Translations under genes and position numbers: made by a program | Notes under the pieces: generated by a model | The model's database searches: none | What the model was told of the DNA's origin: nothing | What the model saw: the letters and a program-made list of their open reading frames with translations, nothing else | Shown: positions 54,001-60,564 of the stretch, piece by piece | Layout of the letters: every line of letters begins with the position of its first letter | How positions within the stretch are numbered: position 1 is the stretch's first letter | Source of the DNA: a virus | IMG/VR virus record: IMGVR_UViG_3300034060_000182 | Coordinates: 1 to 64,000 of that record | DNA length: 64,000 nucleotides | Direction: 5' to 3' (one strand)

Positions 54001-55051
54001 ATTAGCGCAGATAATGAATGATCCTAGAAATAAAAGTGTTTTAGATAAATTCAAAGCAGCTAATTACTGGATATTGAAAAAAGGTTATGGTCCTACTAGA
54101 TTTGCAGATAGTTTTGCAATTGCTTTTGGTGGTGCTACTTTTTATAGAAATAGACTAGACGCTTATACTAAAAAAGGCATGAGTGAAGCAGAAGCTGAAA
54201 AAGAAACAATGCGTGACTTTTATGAAATATCAGAGTCTTCACAGCAATCAGCAGACGTTTCTAAAATATCAATGAACCAAGCAAGTACTAAAGGACGTTT
54301 ACTTTTATCTTTCTTAAATACACCATTTCAATATTCAAGAATAATAAAAAGATCTGTTATTGACCTAGCGAAAGGAAGAGGAGACGTTGCAAATAATATC
54401 GCTAAAATAGTTTACTATTCTGCTATTCAAAACATTATGTTCAACTTCCTACAAAATGCTTTATTTAGTATTATATTTGACGATGACGACGAAAGAGATG
54501 AAGCAGGTAAAGGTAAATTTGATCAAGCTAAGATCAGAGCAGTAAGTGGATCTTTAGATACGTTATTAAGAGGCTCTGGATTACAGGGAGTAATTATATC
54601 TACCGTTAAAAATATAATAATAAAATGGTATGAGAAGAGTGGTGATCCAAAAGGATATGGAGACGTATTATTAGAAGCTGCAAACCTTGCTCCTTCTATA
54701 GGTATTAAAACAAGAGCTTTGGCTAAGTCTTATAAAGCTGTTGAATATAATAAAGATGAAATAGAATACAAAGGATTTAGTTTAGATAATATCTATGCGT
54801 TAGAAGCATTGACATCTTTGACATCAGCTGCAACGAACGTACCTGTAGATAGATTAATGCAGAAAATTGAAAATGTATCAAACGCATTAAATGAAGAATA
54901 TGAAGCATGGCAAAGAGTTGCTTTTGCGATGGGTTATAATAAATGGAACTTAGGTATTAGTGACGAGAAAAACGTGTCAACAAATGCTGCAGGTGAATTG
55001 AAGATACCAGAGTTAAAACAAGAGGAATTAAAAATGCCAGAATTAAAATAA
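45011..55051 (+). CDS. Giant multidomain internal virion protein (3346 aa)
   Basis: 3346 residues, last gene of the plus block, where podoviruses keep their largest ejected protein (T7 gp16 position). Visible parts: a charged N-terminus with small-residue hydrophobic stretches (about 490-560); a zincin motif H933-E-F-L-H937 (IQHEFLHGLLQK); short repeated K-F-T/S-L-S/A motifs at 1144, 1689, 1742 and 2552 that appear to separate modules; and a C-terminal region (from about 2900: IRSAFLQTLGAVNYLN, later LLSFLNTPFQYSRIIKRSVI, then a hydrophobic stretch near 3142 and DDDDERDE) typical of DNA-ejection proteins. It resembles the polyvalent protein class, which carries several enzymatic effectors into the cell with the DNA. 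Confidence 0.82.
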   Translation: MEEIYTLPDGSTVDISSYSQFQKTLFLMNNAGAKKSKGTAKSANALPTKKAQNQEFQKVTEEHRQKMGTVSKSGSGSSGSKKYRLLTEADVDKARKKGVLPPPSTIRFSEGELNADSYEYDFKGNLSKKLNKPLPEYKYGKDYKPKHEETREVYLANKDNISVKIDKKLNTETEYETNRVDVNGVPDPFLNDLKIRQLEREKAKTDSALEHPYLYYSSYNQEKPDSFVKDNFNEMELEDLGINAQDFDGFLNKNKYKEDFLDKEQRGLFTKGTGVAGYDVELAKELQKKKLLTLYMSNIQSRDITRQTINQDIEITKGLRDKRDIKENVIFDSNKLINYVEKNFPIYTQKLKESEAKSRKIYEEAKTGGTDFWSWDTGAKMTNATWNGFTNRVHQFSATVYDKIGMKDVAEYSRFMADQDAVETPDDRSVGYVGGKETYVDGKKYLVSSKGDVYDADLKIRITDILEPKKREKIYENSKYGQSGFVFSPQGVAIGTSAVIGDMILQAALTRGVGAFGTVATETRLALSVAGKQTQASQLFNSASSALKMIPMKRSTGYAMISQGALGYSQGFEETLKAARENGINDKEAFALASNAAQRMGALYATTGVINPQTNVVDNLFTAKNVVKKAIEQYTKTGKKGFIQSIDDVVRNTPRNLVEFAEEGGKEVVQENVQQVGEIGLNKLTNQEAGKKILNEEYTASDFINTSILSFISSGLISKAKLPDFKVEDNDVNDLISLSKLAQNKKQFVSTIDGLVDSKVFTVDQANNLKADVDIYSNNINKLPKVVPPSAAMPIMRELDNITKLENEKKSTDKAFHSQIDRKIEEVRSKMLDIQYEGELKEKNEAISRAIKKGIAKGIEMQTFSNREEVKNYLVNEVGMSNEDAELYYTQTGFALSADTIRKYSKDPSSISDNKQIIVVNEGASRDAGVIQHEFLHGLLQKTLKDNPEAQKLLGVALNDELFKIQDNINKNKLKGTVVPAEFMEKMEKYFKRNQEDKAKSIGQYQKDVMFADGDVSRIAQIKAEHNDYMKKLDGVMWEEAITVFSDAVRQGYVTYEESKFTKLGDVIRRVLQQLGIVNIKFNNGRDVYNFIKDYNKSVETGNWGRAITKMSNKGAKINIKSKTNAPVQNTKPKEGSKFSTTAKFTLSERKSSEDIKKDVNKNYDKDKWGAGSILGRDENPAIERVLYNILSEYDYIIKGKAKVLNFANTPGYNDMDMISETYIQLMPHIRNFNKEFLQKREEFKKELVNKGLDPNSAEFKQKIEEQDKKGYEGKKGIVKENDDLNAWINSQLVNKMNAAMKSGNVSEEAFTDDIEGEMFKESRIVDGFTGDQSYLEEEGDSIYEAEEDFAQEQNQLAVLLSDPIYRFVDEKGKPIDIETVPFGGFFVTDISDPSIAANIKLRTETDPTKIAELNKELKDLERGLELQNKQDITFEEKEELKQLKSFKSYDLSTGMMVNTFKALSIQDTPAKIITDEVGREILRSPNIQTLEYRNFKEKLSTLSKTMARRMTFKNGPEIESLMYNEWALLYDVINHPVDPVTGQSSYASKKLPPTLKETDEKGNFKKINNITRVKFLQAYYGVEEASRIIKTYGGIDAEKELREFEDPELSEKDQKALRPTTYFDRRTALMELFGDVLVLQEARRLLRNPEFLDRVSERNVNLYNELKDDVIRASVLNDMSKGKSDIVKFTLSDNKIMSGLTDSETRRYNSLFETGTKLRNNIADNVLFSYDSSPKTKDIIKFSLSDLEKEKSNKVSPFKNTNKKYENNFKPPSSIFEETDYSEEELIIAKNYYIKALQYSDITDTEPGTKLHTFKYYEDVEKEVIKRVMETLRLLQIFPRTVTNIEDFLDPETGEIDFNFKENSNNPFVIKDYKDGYVDSMIQKSITQQNESYVKYWTEIKNNPVFRVKEIDKLSYNQYSALKALVDAVYDEDNSYHNGVKIEGQNKFGLYEEGNNNNLKFNPFFTYLFLKDVLSSRYRSNPDTNSSERKPFKKSDYFTTLEPIDTYLDIIIQDVQDNFSDVKSQPGMVYSLINIDYGKTFSKDWEENRLVYREDDVSIFKFEAGSKDQNKAYSLNRLTANNTNPKGLWCTGQSVSTAAMQLGEGDFYTATDNEYKPIIAIRMDASANYSVAEVDGVGEEQVFKTEDLPLVSKIFLETDLENKESFSNIVNEMYNIATQNKEDFEASSNPTVNEELIRNVKKMTKGGYFIFKLDEKDRNKVLNKADELKKFLTEAGYHGEQVSLGDFVDTGSRHDLNITEESAELLAEQAIITEQELNLDEADDGGIFIYRADENNKLKSSNFVLPYLQEIDYVYFEGAERLFAPQLAKGNLLSVSGRLDTSFDGGYLELPDSINFDVDVMVTLEGTANHFVLSDSDTNFEGRQFTLTTSIELPKELLEEEGTSIDITTVDNTSEILLRGLADVIYLPDNIRSLALQKGSMPNSTKQTMIVGSIDIEELYIESGYTDEGFDPNQFNFVNERTSIKETFFALNKMPNEALVKNILNSDIGLMSEKIVLEGTESFRDDNGVLNFKDFEITVKEPSKGKPNIGKFTLAEEENGKLNPLLKGLPFSKQWVVARDIDNAINKGRAAEGIRIPFSVPSRSKFSDEQTAYFIIQKVAEGFNDFEFRVKKNAKGPLTKQVLDALDIKSKEYQDRAERNNNIERTINEFIEENKGVSAAETFSPETAKNIGKNVGKYEMYLPPEDEDFLGLLYTLAGAKGKKGDDQLKFLTDTLLKPYSDAMLNLMKARQTMYKDWQDLINKKHKGISKLLKQDSGYGGYLVDQAVRVYLWSAAGYDIPGLDKKDLFHLREIVRTNPKLRTFAADVSLLSKQANGYTEPDSNWGFGSVVSDINGVISKSNRKKYLEQWQNNIDKAFSKDNMSKIEAVYGRKYVKALRNTLDRMKTGSNRAEGSNDAFLNWLNGATAVTMFTNIRSAFLQTLGAVNYLNTSDNNIVKAGAALLNVPQFLKDFKTIWNSDYSKDRRSGLTNDIAEAELAQIMNDPRNKSVLDKFKAANYWILKKGYGPTRFADSFAIAFGGATFYRNRLDAYTKKGMSEAEAEKETMRDFYEISESSQQSADVSKISMNQASTKGRLLLSFLNTPFQYSRIIKRSVIDLAKGRGDVANNIAKIVYYSAIQNIMFNFLQNALFSIIFDDDDERDEAGKGKFDQAKIRAVSGSLDTLLRGSGLQGVIISTVKNIIIKWYEKSGDPKGYGDVLLEAANLAPSIGIKTRALAKSYKAVEYNKDEIEYKGFSLDNIYALEALTSLTSAATNVPVDRLMQKIENVSNALNEEYEAWQRVAFAMGYNKWNLGISDEKNVSTNAAGELKIPELKQEELKMPELK

Positions 55052-55099
55052 CAGGAACAAGACAACTGAGCACCATACTCAAAGTTCCTATATAAAGAA

Positions 55100-55124
55100 A
55101 GGGGATCACTTAATTGTGTCCCCT
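55100..55124. terminator. Bidirectional terminator between convergent blocks
   Basis: AGGGGA-(T)-CAC, 6-nt loop, GTG-TCCCCT: nine base pairs with one bulged T. It is followed by ATTCTTATT on the plus strand and TTTCTTTATA on the minus strand, so it can stop transcription from both sides. It lies between the giant-protein stop and the end of the minus-strand block. Confidence 0.85.
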
Positions 55125-55191
55125 ATTCTTATTCATAGTAAGTTCGTCGCTGTACTGTTTATTCTTTCGACTAAGATATAGCGTTGCACCT

Positions 55192-55398
55192 CTATATCGC
55201 GCTGGTACGATTTACTACTTCTTTTAGTTCTTTTTTAAGTTTACTGAATAATTGTTTTTCTGTTAATTCTTTTTCTGGTTTTGGTATTGGAATTTCATTT
55301 ACAATCCAACTCATTGGATCACTTGTTAGCACAGTATGACCTGTATAGTGCAAAAAAGCACTATCATAGCCAATAAGTCTTGACGGCATTCTACTCAT
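55192..55398 (-). CDS. Small hypothetical protein (68 aa)
   Basis: The start chosen is the ATG at 55396-55398 (MSRMPSRLIGYDSAFLHYTG); a TTG two codons upstream is in frame. The C-terminus is a Lys/Glu helix (LTEKQLFSKLKKELKEVVNR). It overlaps the upstream gene by 8 bp and is last in the minus block. Function unknown. Confidence 0.6.
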   Translation of the reverse strand: MSRMPSRLIGYDSAFLHYTGHTVLTSDPMSWIVNEIPIPKPEKELTEKQLFSKLKKELKEVVNRTSAI

Positions 55399-55624
55399 TT
55401 TCAACTATTTGACCCATTTCTAAACCATCAATTTCTTCTTTTTCTTTCTTAGCTTTCTCAGTCATAGACTTAATAGCTTCATCATAACCAGGCATTAATT
55501 TTAAAGTTTGAAATGTTCCAGCGGCTAATGTAGTTAAATTTTGCTGTTCATTCATTACTTGTTGTAGAACTCTTACTAGAGCTTCTACCTTATTCTTCAT
55601 TTCAACTAAAGTTTGTTCTTTCAT
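55391..55624 (-). CDS. Coiled-coil protein (77 aa)
   Basis: 77 residues with a long heptad helix (MKNKVEALVRVLQQVMNEQQ) and a Lys/Glu-rich second helix (SMTEKAKKEKEEIDGLEM). It resembles small helical phage proteins that dimerise. Coupled to the neighbouring genes by 1-8 bp spacings. Confidence 0.6.
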   Translation of the reverse strand: MKEQTLVEMKNKVEALVRVLQQVMNEQQNLTTLAAGTFQTLKLMPGYDEAIKSMTEKAKKEKEEIDGLEMGQIVENE

Positions 55625-55625
55625 A

Positions 55626-56198
55626 TTAAATTGTTTTATAAAACATTACAAATACATATCTTCCTTTTTCCCAAGCAGTCGCTGGATATTTACTATGAAA
55701 ATAATTAGAAGGATAACTAACTAATCTATTTTCATTATTACCTATAAGTGATCTTAATTTCCACTTTTTTTCTTCATTAGAATCTTCTAATATCATTCTA
55801 TCAAATTCTTCAGCAGTAACATAATCAGGCAGTTTATCGCCATAGCGTTCATGTTCCCAAAAAGCAGTCCCATTTAAACCTTCTATTTCTGATTTAGACA
55901 TGTATAAGACACAAGCTCTATCTGGTTTAACACCTTCAATTATATAGTCAGAGTGTATTCTTAAGTCATTATCTAATTTATCAGTAGCACATCTAAAAAA
56001 AGATAATATAGGTTGTATAGTTTTGTTTTCTTTTTCAGAAAGTATATTACAAACTACTTCAATAAAATCTTCATCAGCTTTTTGAACATAGAAAGATTTT
56101 TCACCCATAACTACTTCAGTGTTTTCATTGTTTTGAATAGTATAAGAATAAAAATCATAATAACTTTGTTCTAAGAAATTATCTACTACATATATCAT
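55626..56198 (-). CDS. 2OG-Fe(II) oxygenase-like protein
   Basis: 190 residues with the facial triad pattern of the 2-oxoglutarate/Fe(II) oxygenase double-stranded helix: H82-S-D84 as the first part, H168 in YPSNYFHSKYP, and R180 in GRYVFVMFY as the 2OG-binding basic residue. Such enzymes hydroxylate proteins, small molecules or nucleic-acid bases. In phages they are often near nucleotide or host-modifying genes, but the substrate is unknown. Confidence 0.75.
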   Translation of the reverse strand: MIYVVDNFLEQSYYDFYSYTIQNNENTEVVMGEKSFYVQKADEDFIEVVCNILSEKENKTIQPILSFFRCATDKLDNDLRIHSDYIIEGVKPDRACVLYMSKSEIEGLNGTAFWEHERYGDKLPDYVTAEEFDRMILEDSNEEKKWKLRSLIGNNENRLVSYPSNYFHSKYPATAWEKGRYVFVMFYKTI

Positions 56199-56226
56199 AT
56201 CTTTTCTTTTTTAATGTTGTTAACCT

Positions 56227-56258
56227 GCCACAAATCATTTATGTAGCAGGTATATATC
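56227..56258 (-). other. Hairpin after the ribonucleotide reductase gene
   Basis: ACCTGC/GCAGGT outer stem with an inner ACATAAAT/ATTTGTG pairing lies between the reductase stop and the oxygenase start. It has no T-run, so it is an mRNA end structure more than a clear terminator. Confidence 0.45.
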
Positions 56259-56279
56259 CAACATTTAGTTCCTAAATAA

Positions 56280-58148
56280 CTATACAATTTCACAATTACC
56301 ACCTCCACAAGCAGCAGAGTCTGAGAAATTAGTATTATCTTGTACTTCTACAACTTTAGATAAATCAACATCTTTTAATGTAGACATCATTTGCTCATAA
56401 ACCTCTTTAGTACAATCTTCAAATGGCGTTTGTTTATAAGTACCTCCATTATAGGGTAAAACAGATAAGCCATTATAATAATCTTTGTTTGCCCACATCC
56501 ATTCACCAATGATTTTCCATTCATCATCTCTAACTGAAACAGTACAAGAAACATTATGAGTATTATTACCTTTAATATGACCAGGTTTAACCCAGTCTTT
56601 AGATATTAGTTTTACTCTTTCAAGAGCATCTAATGTAGACTCATGTCTTGTTATTGCTCCTTCTGGTGCTTTCTGAGGAACAGAAATTACAGATTGCAGT
56701 GTAGGATTAAAATATTCATCTTCTAACAGTTCTGGGTGATTAATTGCTAAATAAGAATATATAGCTTCGTTTTTCCCTAATCGCATGCGACGAATATAGT
56801 AATCATTATGCCAAGCATGAATACCAGAAGAGGTACCAAGAACCAAGCTAGTTGTACCTGCTGGTTTAACTGCTGTTGTTCTTGCTGCAACATTGATTCC
56901 AATTGATTTAGCGACTTCAGCATTTGTAGTCTTGACAACGTTTGCTGCTTCTTCATAATTTAAAGTTAAGTTATACTCTGATGCGATACCAGTCATTGAT
57001 ACACCTAATAACGCGTCTTTCTCTGTGTTTTTTCTCCATATATCACGTAGATAATGAAAATCAGAATATGACGCTTGTAATGTACCTAAGAACGATGCTG
57101 CTGATGATCTAGCGTTAAACTCTTCTTGACTATCTATATCAGACATATTAATCTCTGTTAAGTTACAGAATTGATAAGGTCTTAAAGCAATTTCACAGCA
57201 AGGATTAGTTCCCCAGTCTTTGTCGTTAGTTAAATATATACCAGGTTCACCAGATCCAGATGCCTCAATTCTTTCCCATACTTTATCAAAAGTCTTTTTG
57301 TTAATCTTATGACGTACTAAAACAACAGAATTATTAGCTCTACCTCTCTGTGGATTGTCTTCCCACCAATTACCTGCTTTACAGTTTAACATTGCTGTGC
57401 TGTCTAAATCAAACAAAGAAATCATTGCCGCTCTTCTAATTCCACCTGCTAATACAGCGTCTGCAATATGACATTGAATATCGTGGCATTCAATATCTGT
57501 TAACTTTGATCTGTCTTCTTTTTCTCTAAGAATAGCTTCAATTTTGACTAAAGCTAATCTCAATGGTTCTGGACCAGGTGCTTTACCACCAGCGGTAACA
57601 AGCAGCGCTCCTTTCTGCCTAATATCTGATAAATCAAACTCTATATGAGATGTTAATCCTCCAGTATAAGACTTAAACAAGGTTTTAACTGCGTCTGCCC
57701 AACCAATAATACTGTCTTGAACTACATATCTTTTCTTTCTATCGTAATTAGGTTTTCTAATTTCTGGTAATTTTTCTATTTGATGATTTTGGACTGAATA
57801 CCCAACACCAGTTCCACCAAGTAACAAGAACATCGTCTCTGAAAAACTATGTATGCTATCAACAGGTAGAAAAGCACAATTATAAATCCGTGCATTATTG
57901 AGCTCGATTGCTTTACCGCCGAATTGTAAACTACGCATTGATGGTAAAACCTTTTTATTAAATACAAAATTTTCATAAATACCTTTTATACTTTCTTTTA
58001 GTTGAGGAAACTTCTCTATATGCATTTCCATATTCCTTGTTACTAATTCTTCCCAAGTTTCTCGCCTTTCTTTTTGCGGAAGATATTTAGCGTACTTAGT
58101 GTATACCGTAATTTCAGATAAAATCTGTTTGTCTAGTGTTAAACTCAT
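56280..58148 (-). CDS. nrdJ: Class II (adenosylcobalamin-dependent) ribonucleotide reductase
   Basis: 622 residues, shorter than the monomeric Lactobacillus RTPR (739). Key residues align: C91 (NCAFLP) as the first redox Cys, N-P-C317-C318-E319 with the thiyl Cys and catalytic Glu (a Cys replaces the usual Gly at 318), C328 (FCNL) as the second redox Cys with the expected 11-residue spacing, and the C-terminal relay pair C614/C619. VTAGGKAPGPEPL is also class II-like. It makes dNTPs without a second subunit and works with or without oxygen, but needs B12. It is the largest gene of the nucleotide block. Confidence 0.9.
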   Translation of the reverse strand: MSLTLDKQILSEITVYTKYAKYLPQKERRETWEELVTRNMEMHIEKFPQLKESIKGIYENFVFNKKVLPSMRSLQFGGKAIELNNARIYNCAFLPVDSIHSFSETMFLLLGGTGVGYSVQNHQIEKLPEIRKPNYDRKKRYVVQDSIIGWADAVKTLFKSYTGGLTSHIEFDLSDIRQKGALLVTAGGKAPGPEPLRLALVKIEAILREKEDRSKLTDIECHDIQCHIADAVLAGGIRRAAMISLFDLDSTAMLNCKAGNWWEDNPQRGRANNSVVLVRHKINKKTFDKVWERIEASGSGEPGIYLTNDKDWGTNPCCEIALRPYQFCNLTEINMSDIDSQEEFNARSSAASFLGTLQASYSDFHYLRDIWRKNTEKDALLGVSMTGIASEYNLTLNYEEAANVVKTTNAEVAKSIGINVAARTTAVKPAGTTSLVLGTSSGIHAWHNDYYIRRMRLGKNEAIYSYLAINHPELLEDEYFNPTLQSVISVPQKAPEGAITRHESTLDALERVKLISKDWVKPGHIKGNNTHNVSCTVSVRDDEWKIIGEWMWANKDYYNGLSVLPYNGGTYKQTPFEDCTKEVYEQMMSTLKDVDLSKVVEVQDNTNFSDSAACGGGNCEIV

Positions 58149-58158
58149 TAATTGTTTT

Positions 58159-58320
58159 TTAATATATTATCGTTAGTGAAATTGATATAAATGGAATATA
58201 TAAAGCGAAACATCTTTCTTGGTTTATTGGATCGTCATATACTCTAAAACCTAATAATAAACCTGGATATAAACCCACTTCAAATTCCCATTCTTCATAT
58301 TCGTTATTATTTAACGTCAT
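58159..58320 (-). CDS. Conserved phage miniprotein (53 aa)
   Basis: A 53-residue frame, MTLNNNEYEEWEFEVGLYPG..., with the pattern EVGLYPGLLLGFRVYDDP that I associate with a small conserved phage protein family. It overlaps the upstream endonuclease gene by 14 bp, and its stop lies 10 bp before the reductase start. Function unknown. Confidence 0.6.
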   Translation of the reverse strand: MTLNNNEYEEWEFEVGLYPGLLLGFRVYDDPINQERCFALYIPFISISLTIIY

Positions 58321-58762
58321 AATTTCTATTTTTTAAGATTAATTCAATAGTTGCATCACATTCTTTTTGACTTTGAGGTTTGTATAATTTTCTTTTATCT
58401 TCTTCTATTGCCATTAAATACTTAAACATTTTCCATCGTAGTGGAAAAGAATCATTAGCTCTACCTTTTGTTTCTATTATAAAATCATCTCCAATAAAAT
58501 CAGGTGTATATTTTAGATTTAATACCTTTTTGTTTCCTCTATTTACATAATCACCTTTACCGTTAGATTGTCTTTCATAACATTCATTACTAAAATGAAA
58601 AGCAGGTAGCAATTCAAATGTTTGACCTTCGTACTTAAACTTTAATCCAGCGTCTTTTAGAATTTTGTACATGTACTTTTCTAAACCAGAAGCGAAGGTG
58701 ATACCGTCGTATACCACCTTCTTTGAAACCACTGGTCCTTTTTTTCTAACTATTCTCTTCAT
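58307..58762 (-). CDS. PD-(D/E)xK nuclease, T7 endonuclease I-like
   Basis: The start chosen is the ATG at 58760-58762 (MKRIVRKKGPVV), with a basic head; ATGs upstream would add seven residues. The core has an Glu in YDGITFASGLEKYMYKIL, then YTPDF and IIETKG, giving the E...D...E-x-K active site of the T7 endonuclease I / phage Holliday-junction-resolvase group (E35, D95, E104, K106 counting from the longer start). It probably resolves branched DNA before packaging or degrades host DNA. Confidence 0.75.
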   Translation of the reverse strand: MKRIVRKKGPVVSKKVVYDGITFASGLEKYMYKILKDAGLKFKYEGQTFELLPAFHFSNECYERQSNGKGDYVNRGNKKVLNLKYTPDFIGDDFIIETKGRANDSFPLRWKMFKYLMAIEEDKRKLYKPQSQKECDATIELILKNRNYDVK

Positions 58763-59102
58763 AATGTAAACCTTCATTACCATTCTGACCTATCACGTCC
58801 ATTCTTTCTTCGTCTATAACAAATTTGTAGTTATGACCATCTGGAACGTCTTTGAATTCTTGTAACAAAGCTTCTTCTGTTAAATCTTGAATTTCTTCTT
58901 TACACGCTTGTATGTATAGCACAGCATCCATTAACTCTTCCTGAACGTCATTTAGATACTTAAAAAGACCTTTCATTTTTTTAGTACGCTCGTCGTGTAA
59001 CGTATTGCCATACTTAGCATAACCTACATCTGATCTTGATACTAATTTGTCTACTACTCTTTCTACTATTGGATCTCTAAATGCAATTTTCTTTTCTGTC
59101 AT
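58746..59102 (-). CDS. MazG-like (all-alpha NTP pyrophosphatase) protein
   Basis: 118 residues. The helical segment YLNDVQEELMDAVLYIQACK contains the E-E-x-x-D metal-binding pattern of MazG/dUTPase-like all-alpha enzymes. The C-terminal part is less conserved. It overlaps the endonuclease start by 17 bp and follows the second MazG-type gene. A house-cleaning role on nucleotides such as dUTP or modified dNTPs is possible. Confidence 0.65.
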   Translation of the reverse strand: MTEKKIAFRDPIVERVVDKLVSRSDVGYAKYGNTLHDERTKKMKGLFKYLNDVQEELMDAVLYIQACKEEIQDLTEEALLQEFKDVPDGHNYKFVIDEERMDVIGQNGNEGLHYEENS

Positions 59103-59103
59103 A

Positions 59104-59928
59104 TTATAAAGTTGATTTTAAATGTTCGTTTACTTGTTTAACAAATGTTCCATTGACCATTTTGCCTTGTCTTGATTTAATTACATCATAAGCCGATACA
59201 ACACAGTCTTCTACTTTTAATCCTTCTAACGCGGCTAAATTAGTTAACACAACCATCATATCGCCAATCGCATCAATAAATTCTGCTCTGTCATTCTTAA
59301 GAATTGCTCTGGCTAATTCACCAGCTTCTTCTTGTAATTTAGCAAACTGAGTTTTAGTATCACCAGACTTATATATACCACGATCATCTGCCCATTGTCT
59401 AATTAAGTCATATACATTAGGAGCTTCGTTAGTTTCGTCTAAACAAGATGTGTCTTGCTGTTTTAAAAATTCACTCATTGCTTTATTGTATATGTAACAC
59501 CTAGAAGGGTTATACATAGACGTTTTAGCGTTTTTAACAATCCATTCAGCTAATTCATAAGTTAAACCATATTTACCAAAATGAGTTTCTATTTCCATAC
59601 CAATGTTATCCATTAGATTACCTTTTAACTTATTTACTGGAAAAGGAAATGTCGTTGTTTGTTCTGTTACGTTTAATACCATTTGATTTGATTTTTTAGT
59701 TTTTCTACTAGTTATTAATTGTTTATAAGATTGCCTATCTACTTTGTAACCATAGACAAGTTGAAGTTCTAATTCTTTTTCAGATATATAATCTATATCA
59801 TCGCTAGAGTCTAGAACTTCATATTCGCCACAAGCATAACCTTGTTGTCTTGTTAACCTATCCTTAAGATCACACGTTACGCCGATCTTTTTACCAAAAA
59901 TATGATATAAATAATACTTCATACTCAT
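59104..59928 (-). CDS. GIY-YIG-like N-terminus fused to a MazG domain (274 aa)
   Basis: 274 residues. The first about 75 residues (YYLYHIFGKKIGVTCDLKDR ...) resemble a divergent GIY-YIG nuclease-type fold, with Y-x-Y and G-V-T. A middle linker follows. Residues about 175-240 are a MazG nucleotide pyrophosphohydrolase: E200-E201-A-G-E204 and E216-F-I-D219-A-I-G-D223. The fusion is unusual; it could couple nucleotide sanitation to DNA or RNA binding. The GIY-YIG catalytic residues are not all clear, so the first domain may be inactive. Confidence 0.7.
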   Translation of the reverse strand: MSMKYYLYHIFGKKIGVTCDLKDRLTRQQGYACGEYEVLDSSDDIDYISEKELELQLVYGYKVDRQSYKQLITSRKTKKSNQMVLNVTEQTTTFPFPVNKLKGNLMDNIGMEIETHFGKYGLTYELAEWIVKNAKTSMYNPSRCYIYNKAMSEFLKQQDTSCLDETNEAPNVYDLIRQWADDRGIYKSGDTKTQFAKLQEEAGELARAILKNDRAEFIDAIGDMMVVLTNLAALEGLKVEDCVVSAYDVIKSRQGKMVNGTFVKQVNEHLKSTL

Positions 59929-60362
59929 TTATTTACATTATTTTGATCTTTATCAACTTCTTTTTCCATTTGTTCATAATAAATTTTAATTATTTTATCA
60001 TCTTTACATTTTTCACAATATAGTTCGTTTGTTTTTTCACCTGTAGAAATTACTGATCTACACTTATTACATAACATAGCTCCATTACTGTTATTTAACT
60101 TGTATATTGGATTTACCTTGCTTTTTAAATAATCTTTTATATCTCCTATAGTATATATGCCTTGTGCACTATTATCTAGTGGAAATACTCTCATATCTCT
60201 TGGCAACATTTCACCAAAAGGACTTAACCACCTATCATTTCTACCTCTAAAGAAAACGTTTTCAAAAAAAGAAGTATCTATATACTCGTGTAACTCACCA
60301 TTTTCATCTAAAAGTCTATCTATATTAACCTGTGATTTAGGTATTCCGAAAGTTGTACTCAT
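59925..60362 (-). CDS. Zinc-ribbon protein (145 aa)
   Basis: 145 residues with a CxxC ... CxxC zinc ribbon in the second half (MLCNKCRSVISTGEKTNELY CEKC). The first half has IDTSFFENVFFRGRNDRWLS. Overlaps the neighbouring gene start by 4 bp. Zinc ribbons of this sort bind nucleic acids or serve in protein-protein contact; role unknown. Confidence 0.65.
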   Translation of the reverse strand: MSTTFGIPKSQVNIDRLLDENGELHEYIDTSFFENVFFRGRNDRWLSPFGEMLPRDMRVFPLDNSAQGIYTIGDIKDYLKSKVNPIYKLNNSNGAMLCNKCRSVISTGEKTNELYCEKCKDDKIIKIYYEQMEKEVDKDQNNVNK

Positions 60363-60564
60363 AATCTTCTTTTTTGTTTTTTAAAGTTTGTTTATACTCT
60401 ATTATAAATCCTATTGCAACTATTATATTCATTCCTAACGATGCTATTATCTCGTGTATGTCTTTATATACGTTTGTACTTAAATGTATATGACCAACCA
60501 TCCAAAATGGTATTGATAAGTTGTTAGCTATCCATATTATTGTAAACGTTAAGAACTGTTTCAC
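60337..60564 (-). CDS. Small membrane protein (75 aa)
   Basis: 75 residues with two hydrophobic segments (FLTFTIIWIANNLSIPFWMV and ASLGMNIIVAIGFIIEY) and a basic end (LKNKKEDYEYNFRNT). The start codon is GTG at 60562-60564, overlapping the preceding gene's TAG (TAGTG). It may act at the host membrane. The only membrane protein of this block. Confidence 0.6.
   Translation of the reverse strand: MKQFLTFTIIWIANNLSIPFWMVGHIHLSTNVYKDIHEIIASLGMNIIVAIGFIIEYKQTLKNKKEDYEYNFRNT

Noticed and set aside
58162-58195. GATAATATAT-like box upstream of the ribonucleotide reductase gene
   Set aside because: The 10-bp box is present on the minus strand, but the sequence 15 bp upstream does not resemble ACGGACTTA and the GAA is absent; the match overlaps the stop of the 53-residue gene.
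58149-58330. Search for a cobalamin riboswitch upstream of the B12-dependent reductase
   Set aside because: The space is occupied by a small gene and shows no B12-box-like sequence or long leader.
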